Part shown: positions 40,417 to 46,471 of the stretch, piece by piece
Layout of the letters: every line of letters starts with the position of its first letter
Numbering within the stretch: the stretch's first letter is position 1
IMG/VR virus record: IMGVR_UViG_3300022919_000006
Coordinates: 1-46,471 of that record
From: a virus
DNA: 46,471 nucleotides
Direction: 5' to 3' (one strand)
Program-made: the position numbers and the translations under genes
Notes under the pieces: generated by a model
Told to the model about the DNA's origin: nothing
Databases searched by the model: none
Seen by the model: only the letters and a program-made list of their open reading frames with translations

Positions 40417-40935
40417 ATGGAAATTTGGAAAGAAGTAAAAGGATATGAAAATTATTTTTATGTAAGTAATTTTGGAAATATAAAAAGAAAGAAAAGAAAT
40501 TCTTCAAACGGGAAGAATTTAAATGAAAAAATCTATTCTCCATATAAAGACAAAGATGGGTATCTTGTTTTTAGACCTATAATAAATAAACGACAAATAG
40601 TTTTAAAGATTCATAGATTAGTCGCAATTACATTTATTTCTAATCCAGATAAAAAAAAATGCGTAAATCATATTGACGGGAATAAAACAAATAATTTATT
40701 AAAAAACTTAGAATGGTGTACTAATAAAGAAAACACTAATCACGCTTGGTCTATTGGGTTAAATAAAAAACATCGTTCAAAAAAAGTAATAAACAAAATA
40801 ACTAATGAAGTTTTTGATTCGATAATAGATGCCTCAAAATCTATAAATAGAAGTGCTTTTTACTTGTCTAAAAGGCTTCTTGGAAAAACAGTAAACAATA
40901 CTGATATGATTTATTTAAAATCCAAATTAAATTAG
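40417..40935 (+). CDS. HNH homing endonuclease (NUMOD4-HNH-NUMOD1)
   Basis: A 172-residue free-standing endonuclease. N-terminal [20 protein letters not shown] is the NUMOD4 element, [18 protein letters not shown] with His85 and Asn92 is the HNH core, and the end ([20 protein letters not shown]) is a NUMOD1 DNA-binding helix. A TTG codon at 40399 is possible but the ATG fits the domain start. Leader C precedes it closely, so it may be regulated by that RNA. It cuts and copies itself into DNA that lacks it; target unknown. Confidence 0.85.
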   Translation: MEIWKEVKGYENYFYVSNFGNIKRKKRNSSNGKNLNEKIYSPYKDKDGYLVFRPIINKRQIVLKIHRLVAITFISNPDKKKCVNHIDGNKTNNLLKNLEWCTNKENTNHAWSIGLNKKHRSKKVINKITNEVFDSIIDASKSINRSAFYLSKRLLGKTVNNTDMIYLKSKLN

Positions 40936-41008
40936 ACCATGTATTTAATTTATAATTTTTCCCTACCTTTGTAAAGATAGGTTTTATTTTTTTTAGTTAG
41001 TAGTTACG

Positions 41009-41040
41009 AAAAATCCACTCTGTATGAGTGGATTTTTTTT
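41009..41040 (+). terminator. Strong terminator after HNH gene
   Basis: AAATCCACTC (41011-41020) and GAGTGGATTT (41026-41035) form a perfect 10-bp stem with a 5-base loop, and a run of T follows. On the reverse strand an A-rich side exists, so it may also work for the convergent genes. A TACCTTTG box at 40964-40971 lies just upstream, without a -33 TTG. Confidence 0.85.
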
Positions 41041-41087
41041 TATTACTATTGACCTGTAAACCTTAATCCATGCCAATGCGTAATTTT

Positions 41088-41192
41088 TTATTTAAAACTT
41101 TTTAATTCTACTGGAGCAATTGATTTACCATCGTTTACAATCAAACCTACTGAATCATAGAATTTTTCGAATAATATTTTTAATGTTTTCAT
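41088..41192 (-). CDS. Tiny protein at end of lysis operon, 34 aa
   Basis: MKTLKILFEKFYDSVGLIVN, then ELKSFK. Same strand as the lysis genes, 42 bases after the gene at 41235. Weak; supported only by an open frame with A-rich leader. Confidence 0.35.
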   Translation of the reverse strand: MKTLKILFEKFYDSVGLIVNDGKSIAPVELKSFK

Positions 41193-41234
41193 AATATATA
41201 GTTTTTCAATTATATATTCAATTACCGTGCCAAA

Positions 41235-41381
41235 CTAGATTTTATCCAAAATATCATCAACCTTTTTCGTATTATCAGTTCCTTTAACGCCTTTTTGATT
41301 GTTTATAATCATTCCGGTACCAAGTTTTAATACTGATTTCAGAATAATTCCGAACGTTGTTTTCCAGAATGGCTTTTTCAT
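41235..41381 (-). CDS. Small basic protein of lysis operon, 48 aa
   Basis: MKKPFWKTTFGIILKSVLKL followed by a polar lysine-rich end. Its start overlaps the endolysin stop by four bases (ATGA). The first half could lie along a membrane. Function unknown. Confidence 0.5.
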   Translation of the reverse strand: MKKPFWKTTFGIILKSVLKLGTGMIINNQKGVKGTDNTKKVDDILDKI

Positions 41382-41899
41382 ACTATTGATTTTAAGAATT
41401 TACCAAAATAAGTACCGATTAAATTAGCGCAATCTGTACCGTTAATTATTCTACGAGCGTTTATATAGTCAGTTTTCTCATTAAAATAATCACTTAACTT
41501 TTTACCAGTAAACCACCCGTTTAACATTCCTTCAAAGCAAATCCAAATAGCCGGCTCAACTTCTAACGCTAATTCTGGATTTAAAATAAAATTCCAGCCT
41601 TTGTTATTTTTTGCTGTAGCTTTTTTGTAATTGGCCAACCAAGTTAATTGAACATACCCACGGCCGTAATATTTGCCTTCATACGCTTTACCTTTTCCTT
41701 TTCCGTACTCTTCTATCGGTTGCATTGTTTTAGCTGTTTCGTGCCAAGCGGTTGCAAGTATGTAATCAAGAAACCTGCTATCTGTTAACTGCCTTTTTTC
41801 GTATTCATTAAACATAGCTTCGAAGCCCTGTACCTGCTGTTGAGATAATTTACCAAATTCTTTACGGATGTTGTTGTATGTTTCTTTTCTATTTATCAT
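41378..41899 (-). CDS. GH19-like endolysin
   Basis: A 173-residue enzyme. TAWHETAKTMQPIEEYG (50-66) holds the likely catalytic Glu54, with a second acid (Glu63/Glu64), and YYGRGYVQLTWLANY (77-91) is the substrate-site loop of glycoside hydrolase family 19. Phage members degrade peptidoglycan and release progeny. There is no signal peptide, so a holin is needed; membrane proteins follow upstream in the operon. It overlaps the next gene by 11 bases. Confidence 0.85.
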   Translation of the reverse strand: MINRKETYNNIRKEFGKLSQQQVQGFEAMFNEYEKRQLTDSRFLDYILATAWHETAKTMQPIEEYGKGKGKAYEGKYYGRGYVQLTWLANYKKATAKNNKGWNFILNPELALEVEPAIWICFEGMLNGWFTGKKLSDYFNEKTDYINARRIINGTDCANLIGTYFGKFLKSIV

Positions 41900-42086
41900 T
41901 TTCTTTTTTTATACGTTCTTTCCTAATGTACCATTGATTAGTAATCTGTAACACTAAAAGCGTAAAACTCAACATCGCCATTATGGATTTAAAAACAATG
42001 TCGGCGTTCACATATTCACTAATAAAATAGAACACTGTTGAAAACCATGTTCCAGTATTAAAGAATTTTGATAATATATGATTCAT
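41889..42086 (-). CDS. Small membrane protein of lysis operon, 65 aa
   Basis: Two membrane-like segments (about 15-30 and 35-53) and a basic cytosolic end (YIRKERIKKENDK). Position between endolysin and 42090-42395 suggests a holin or spanin-like helper. Confidence 0.55.
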   Translation of the reverse strand: MNHILSKFFNTGTWFSTVFYFISEYVNADIVFKSIMAMLSFTLLVLQITNQWYIRKERIKKENDK

Positions 42087-42089
42087 AGG

Positions 42090-42395
42090 TTATTTAGGTT
42101 CTAATTTGTAGAAAGCTACGGCAATTAATATAAAAATACCGATGTTTAAATAGTTTAATAATTCAGAATCTAAAGATATAAAGAATTTTAATACAACAAA
42201 CAAAAGTATAGACAAAGACAATGAAGTGCCTATAAAGCGAACATGTTTATCTTTATGCTCGTAAAACAATAATGCTAATATTGCATAATTAGAAACAAAA
42301 AACGCCCCATTCCAAAAGGGCGTATCTTTTCCAAACGCCATATACACAGCGGTAAACATAAGTAAAGCGTATATTGGTATATTTTCTATTTTCAT
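42090..42395 (-). CDS. Membrane protein of lysis operon, 101 aa
   Basis: Three or four membrane segments across residues 5-97, with short loops. Size suits a holin, but the upstream neighbour is also a candidate. It overlaps it by four bases. Confidence 0.55.
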   Translation of the reverse strand: MKIENIPIYALLMFTAVYMAFGKDTPFWNGAFFVSNYAILALLFYEHKDKHVRFIGTSLSLSILLFVVLKFFISLDSELLNYLNIGIFILIAVAFYKLEPK

Positions 42396-42649
42396 CCTTT
42401 TGGACCAGTTTTTGGTATTGGGTCTCCGAATGCCTGCGTTTTATTCGCATCCTTCTGCGTGAAGAAATTCTTAAGCAAATAAGCACAGCCACCTCCAATA
42501 GCAGACAAAGCAATTAAACGCCAATTAAAGAATAATTCTCCACGTTCGGCACTATCGGATATAATAGCGATTACAGGTGTTAAGATTGCAATTAAAAGCC
42601 CTCTTAAAAAATCCCGCCATCCTAATGATAAAAAATTTGATTGTTTCAT
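42392..42649 (-). CDS. Holin-like protein, 85 aa
   Basis: MKQSNFLSLGWRDFLRGLLI then two membrane helices (FLRGLLIAILTPVIAII and LIALSAIGGGCAYLLKNFF) and a polar tail ending IPKTGPKG. Two helices, small size and a hydrophilic C-terminus fit a class II-like holin. First gene of the lysis block, 21 bases after fibre copy B. Confidence 0.55.
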   Translation of the reverse strand: MKQSNFLSLGWRDFLRGLLIAILTPVIAIISDSAERGELFFNWRLIALSAIGGGCAYLLKNFFTQKDANKTQAFGDPIPKTGPKG

Positions 42650-42670
42650 TTTTATATTTGTTTTAAATTA

Positions 42671-45142
42671 TTAATGTGCTGTCCAGTTCGTACCGTTATA
42701 AAATACTGGAACTCTTATTGCTCCACCGCCAACTACTGTAGCATTATAAGTCGGTGCTGTTGCATCGGTAACGTATGCCATATCTCCAACCGCCCCAGTT
42801 GGTAATGTTCCGACAGTATAGGCTTTTAGTTTTAAAACATTAGCAAGTGTTACGGTGTTTGTCACAACGTCCCCAGTTTTATTAACGGTAAATGTGTTTG
42901 ATCCATTATTTTGACCTACATACGCAAAACCTGATCCACTAACCCCTATGTTAGACAATACACCCGCACCTGTTGACGATGTCGTTGTTGCTTGTATTGC
43001 TGAACTTGTAGTTGCTGTCTGTCCTAAAATAGCAGAATATGATGCCGATGCAATAGCATTTACGGCAACACCTGTACTTTCTGAGAATGTCTTAACGCCT
43101 GATATTGATTGATTACCAGTTGTCTTAACGTAACCAGCATCAGCCGTTGCAATAGCACCCGTAACAAAAGCCGTTGTCGCTATACTAGTATCATTATCTC
43201 CTGCCGTTGGTGTTGGCGATGTTGGGTTTCCTGTAAATACTGGACTTGCTAAATCTGCTTTTAAAACTATAGCAGTGTCAAACTCGCCTTTACGCATGAA
43301 ATGATTTGTAGATGAAGCTGCCACCGAGCCTGATGCGTTGCCTACTACATTTAATTTATCCGAGTTAGGCGCACCGCCAAATCCGATGTTACCCGTATTT
43401 CTAGCGATTTCAAAACCATCTACTACTACACCAGAATTTTTACTTTTTATTAAAAAATTACCAGTAGTATTACTTTCAAAAACACCCCACCCAAAACTAC
43501 CTACATAATCCCCTATTTGTAAAACGGGAACTGTATTACTTGGTGACGATATTCTTAATTGTGAGGTTATTTTAACTAAACCAGAAAAATTACTAATTCC
43601 TGTGTTGACTAAAGCGTCAACGGTATTCCATTGGGCAGGTACTGCTCCAATCATCACTGCGCCAAAGTGATTGTTTTTACCCGTTGCGTGAATGTCCCAA
43701 TTAGTAATTGAGCCTTTTGTTTGAGCATCGATGTGTAAGCCGTAAAGATTATCTACCGTGCCGGATGCCCCACCTAAATCTCTGGCAAAAAACCCTTTAG
43801 CTACCGTAATATGCCCTGTGCCCGTTATCCTATTTTGTGACAAATATCCAGTCAATCCGTAAATAGCAGAATTAGGACCAGACATAGCCGATGATGACGA
43901 GTAATTTAGTCTTGATTGATACCCATTAAAATGGTCATTTGGCAAAGACCCCGCCATTTCGGTCGAAGCATCAAAAGTGCCATATCCCTCATTTGGGGAA
44001 ACCGTGTTGATTAATGAGTAATCATCGAATGTATGCCTGTTTATAACTGTAAGTAGTTTAGATACACTTAATCCCACTCCATAAGTAGTATTTTGTGTTC
44101 CTGTTTTATATCCGTTAGATCCGTCTTTGAATATTTCTGAGTTACCGATAGAGTTAGACCCTGTGAATACTGGTAAAAATGTAGCTGTGCCTAATATTCT
44201 AGCGTCTAAGCTATTCAAAGCATTCGTGGTTGTGAGTCCTGAAACTACACTTTTATTAACAACTCCATCTGTAGTGGTGGTTACTGGCACATCATAATAA
44301 GAGCTATGATTAGACCCGTAGTAAACAGAAAAAGTAACGTTTGAACCAGCTGTCCCAACTTTAGTTGCGGATACGTGATAACGCACCCTTTCGCCTGTAT
44401 TTAGTGTTAATTGCTCGGTTAAAGTTCCAGAAACTGTAATATTTGTAATTGCAGATGCTGACAAATCCAAAATACTACTGTCTAATATAGCTATTACCGC
44501 AACTCCTAAATCTCCAACTGGTGCGCCTGTGATTCCTGACGAAATCGGAACACCTAAATTATTAGTTTTATAGACTTCAACTGTATACCTTTCTTGCGCT
44601 ATATCGCTATCAACCATTACAGACAATTGACCTGAGTATATCCCGGGTGCTGAAATTGTATTAGCAGGTTGCGCAATACTTATTATATCTTTTGCAAAAT
44701 ATTGTTTTTGATCGTCTCCGTTTACTAAATTCGTAGGCGATGCGCTGGGAGTTGACCCCTTACCTGTTGCACTTGATGCAAAATATACAACGCTGTTAAC
44801 CGTGGTGTTATCGCCTGTGAAATAAATCCTGTTTGTTTGCCCTGCGGTTGTTTGGCCTATTTGTCCTAAACGAGTGTCAATACCTACTAAATGCGCTCCT
44901 AGTGTAGATGTTGTTACTGAATAATTTATTGGGTGTGGCGGTTGGTTGATAGGCAGATTTTCAGGAGTCATTTTATTTAAAACACCATCAGATTCCAAGA
45001 CACCGACTTCTAAAGCAGTTGCGCTAGTTGTATTCGTTTTAACTTTTAATGTGTTGGTTGTTGTATTCCCAAACGTTGGATTTTGTAATGTTTGCCCGTA
45101 CATTGAAACGGTACATAATAGTAAAAAAAGTATTTTTTTCAT
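42671..45142 (-). CDS. Fibre / receptor-binding-like protein, copy B
   Basis: An 823-residue relative of 152-2845. The signal peptide (residues 1-16, cut after MYG) and the first 310 residues are closely alike; the SGNH hydrolase domain is replaced by a different central domain (about 320-560, with HFNGYQSRLNYSSSSAMSGP). The C-terminal part again has FTGNPTSPTPTAGDND. So the two copies share ends and differ in the middle, the usual pattern of receptor-binding diversity. Which, if either, is used in the virion is unknown. Confidence 0.75.
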   Translation of the reverse strand: MKKILFLLLCTVSMYGQTLQNPTFGNTTTNTLKVKTNTTSATALEVGVLESDGVLNKMTPENLPINQPPHPINYSVTTSTLGAHLVGIDTRLGQIGQTTAGQTNRIYFTGDNTTVNSVVYFASSATGKGSTPSASPTNLVNGDDQKQYFAKDIISIAQPANTISAPGIYSGQLSVMVDSDIAQERYTVEVYKTNNLGVPISSGITGAPVGDLGVAVIAILDSSILDLSASAITNITVSGTLTEQLTLNTGERVRYHVSATKVGTAGSNVTFSVYYGSNHSSYYDVPVTTTTDGVVNKSVVSGLTTTNALNSLDARILGTATFLPVFTGSNSIGNSEIFKDGSNGYKTGTQNTTYGVGLSVSKLLTVINRHTFDDYSLINTVSPNEGYGTFDASTEMAGSLPNDHFNGYQSRLNYSSSSAMSGPNSAIYGLTGYLSQNRITGTGHITVAKGFFARDLGGASGTVDNLYGLHIDAQTKGSITNWDIHATGKNNHFGAVMIGAVPAQWNTVDALVNTGISNFSGLVKITSQLRISSPSNTVPVLQIGDYVGSFGWGVFESNTTGNFLIKSKNSGVVVDGFEIARNTGNIGFGGAPNSDKLNVVGNASGSVAASSTNHFMRKGEFDTAIVLKADLASPVFTGNPTSPTPTAGDNDTSIATTAFVTGAIATADAGYVKTTGNQSISGVKTFSESTGVAVNAIASASYSAILGQTATTSSAIQATTTSSTGAGVLSNIGVSGSGFAYVGQNNGSNTFTVNKTGDVVTNTVTLANVLKLKAYTVGTLPTGAVGDMAYVTDATAPTYNATVVGGGAIRVPVFYNGTNWTAH

Positions 45143-45145
45143 TGT

Positions 45146-45808
45146 TTATATAAATTGAATTATTGAATCTGCTATAGGTGTAAAAGTAAATGTTACGGTT
45201 GTCCCTGAAAAACTCCAATCTCCTTTTCTTAATAAAACTGAATCTAAAAAACCGCCAGTAGGTTTTGTTGTAACGCCAATATCTATAAAATCATCTATTC
45301 CATTAGCCGTGAATTCTAGCCCATCATGCATTCCTGAATTTGTATTTAAATAATTCAATGCATCTGTTACAGAAACACCAGGCACATCAGAATTATTTTC
45401 AACATTGTCCGAATTTGTCGAAGGAACTTCGGAATAATCTAACCATTCTATACCGTTATATTGCCATAATTTAACAGGGCTGTCATCCGATATATCCAAC
45501 TGCATATAAAAATCAGCGTAGTTATATGTTGCTGGAGGCGTTGTGTTCGGGTTATTATGTCCAGTATGCAATTGAACGCCTTTATTCACTAAATCATCAA
45601 AGTTTTGTTTTAGTGAATTTATCGCCTCAACAACGCTATTTTTTTGATCGGTGGCCAACGTGTCTAGATATCCGATGTTATTATTAACAAAGTCCAACAT
45701 CACATTTAAAACAGCATTTAATACAGGACCTGTAATCTCATTGTTACCATTAGATACAATGTAATCATTTATCGCTTCTAAAGCCTCTGCATATGTGGGT
45801 GTAGCCAT
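45146..45808 (-). CDS. Conserved fibre-cassette protein, copy B
   Basis: 220 residues, closely related to 2858-3517 in the first two thirds (shared NGNNEITGPVLNAVLNVMLD and YNYADFYMQLD), with a different final domain. It lies between the two partners of the cassette with 2- and 3-base gaps. Same inferred role as copy A (fibre adaptor). Confidence 0.7.
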   Translation of the reverse strand: MATPTYAEALEAINDYIVSNGNNEITGPVLNAVLNVMLDFVNNNIGYLDTLATDQKNSVVEAINSLKQNFDDLVNKGVQLHTGHNNPNTTPPATYNYADFYMQLDISDDSPVKLWQYNGIEWLDYSEVPSTNSDNVENNSDVPGVSVTDALNYLNTNSGMHDGLEFTANGIDDFIDIGVTTKPTGGFLDSVLLRKGDWSFSGTTVTFTFTPIADSIIQFI

Positions 45809-45810
45809 TA

Positions 45811-46434
45811 CTAATAATTATTAAAATCGTTATTAAAATCATCATTAAAATCTCCATGAGGTGTGAACACAACGTTTTCAAAAAGATTATCAAAATCACT
45901 TGCGCCACCTTCATAAATAAACGGTAATTCATCTTCTAATGCTTCGGATAAAGATTGAAGTTTTATTATTGCGCCACCATTTGCGTTTTGAGGATCGTAA
46001 GTGTAATTTGCTGTTGTCATTCCAAACTCAAACCCATAAATCTCTACTGTACCATCATATAATTGTAGAGCGACAAAATAATCTCCATAATCTAATTGTT
46101 TCAAAGTGCATTTTACGGTTTGATTTACACCTAAAACATTTATAGTAACTGAATGTAAATATTGAGGGATTCTGTTAACAACACTCTTTTCTACAACTCC
46201 AAAAATAGTTGATCCGTTTTCTGTCATTGAAAATCTGAAACCTGATAAGTCTGGTTTTAAATTAAATAACACTTTGTAACGGCACTCATAAACATCTTCA
46301 ATAGAAACCGTACTGGTTAAAATTTGTTTGTTTAAAACATCTTCACGATTAATCAAAACGGCTTGTTGGTAATAGTTTTTTATAACATTACCACAAGATA
46401 AATCTAAGCCGTTTCTTAATTTTTCGCAACTCAT
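45811..46434 (-). CDS. Structural paralogue family member, copy B (207 aa)
   Basis: Near-identical to 3520-4143 over the full 207 residues (same YYQQAVL, DGTVEIYGFEFGMTT and DFNNDFNN tail). Nucleotide identity rises towards its start and becomes perfect from 46354 to the window end. Its third relative is 6699-7304. Confidence 0.7.
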   Translation of the reverse strand: MSCEKLRNGLDLSCGNVIKNYYQQAVLINREDVLNKQILTSTVSIEDVYECRYKVLFNLKPDLSGFRFSMTENGSTIFGVVEKSVVNRIPQYLHSVTINVLGVNQTVKCTLKQLDYGDYFVALQLYDGTVEIYGFEFGMTTANYTYDPQNANGGAIIKLQSLSEALEDELPFIYEGGASDFDNLFENVVFTPHGDFNDDFNNDFNNY

Positions 46435-46471
46435 TATTTATTTACATTTGAAGATCTGAAACCGTAACCTT
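46354..46471. repeat. 118-bp exact direct repeat of 4063-4180
   Basis: Every base from 46354 to 46471 equals 4063 to 4180 (offset 42,291), and the base before (4062 C, 46353 T) differs. The match runs exactly to the window end, as expected where an assembly stops at a branch or a terminally redundant genome closes. Confidence 0.9.
46434..46471 (-). CDS. C-terminal end of connector-like gene, partial
   Basis: The last 12 or so codons (ending FRSSNVNK) of a second copy of the connector gene at 4143-4742; identical bases. The window ends inside it. Confidence 0.6.
   Translation of the reverse strand, partial: GYGFRSSNVNK

Noticed and set aside
42653-42660. TATATTTG as plus-strand promoter next to fibre copy B
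   Set aside because: No -33 TTG and no plus-strand gene follows; it would read antisense through the fibre gene.
1-46471. Temperate phage with integrase and repressor
   Set aside because: No integrase and no typical repressor gene seen; small HTH and ribbon-helix-helix candidates are not enough.

Overview
The window looks like most or all of a roughly 42-kb double-stranded DNA tailed phage (or prophage) of a Flavobacterium-like Bacteroidota host. The evidence for the host is strongly AT-rich DNA, A-rich translation leaders without Shine-Dalgarno sequences, promoters of the Bacteroidota type (TTG, 19 bases, TAnnTTTG) and phage protein families typical of that phylum. I see no integrase or lysogeny repressor, so I cannot call it temperate.

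Layout. Positions 1-9435, on the minus strand and read right to left, carry head and fibre genes: ClpP-like protease, probable major capsid protein, a capsid-adjacent protein, probable portal, connector and a fibre cassette with an SGNH hydrolase. Positions 9436-10177 are a plus-strand island in that operon: a promoter, tRNA-Met(CAT), a terminator, a lipoprotein, a small protein and a bidirectional terminator. Positions 10158-20321 (minus) hold tail and packaging genes, ending upstream with the large and small terminase subunits. Positions 20323-34406 (minus) are the early region of many very small, tightly overlapping genes. It includes a glycosyltransferase, a helicase-methyltransferase fusion, a RusA-like resolvase, a replication-organiser-like protein and an HNH endonuclease that has broken into another gene. 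Positions 34430-34540 are a divergent promoter region. Positions 34563-37033 (plus) hold a DUF1351-like protein, RecT and a metallo-beta-lactamase-fold protein. Positions 37087-40166 (plus) are an array of six small gene cassettes separated by attC-like sites. A second HNH gene and a strong terminator follow. Positions 41088-42649 (minus) are a lysis module, and 42671-46471 (minus) a second, divergent copy of the fibre cassette.

Three things stand out. (1) The array has the anatomy of integron gene cassettes. Six imperfect inverted-repeat sites begin TAACG and end TGTTA, and the start of every cassette is complementary to that same cassette's own end, with a different sequence for each cassette. 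No integron integrase is visible. (2) Three promoter-proximal leader RNAs (before the genes at 30244, 26917 and 40417) share one architecture. The extreme 5' end is complementary to the loop of a downstream hairpin that has G.U wobbles in its stem and a U-rich tail, which suggests a pseudoknot-controlled attenuator family. (3) The fibre cassette is present twice in diverged form, and the window ends exactly in a 118-bp perfect repeat of 4063-4180. This fits either two co-existing receptor-binding variants of one circular or permuted genome of about 42.3 kb plus the alternative cassette, or a true duplication.

Operation, inferred: early transcripts run outward from 34.4-34.5 kb. The rightward one makes the recombination proteins and then the cassette array. 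The leftward one makes replication and host-takeover genes and runs on into packaging, tail, head and fibre genes, with internal promoters. If the ends join, lysis genes follow the fibre genes.
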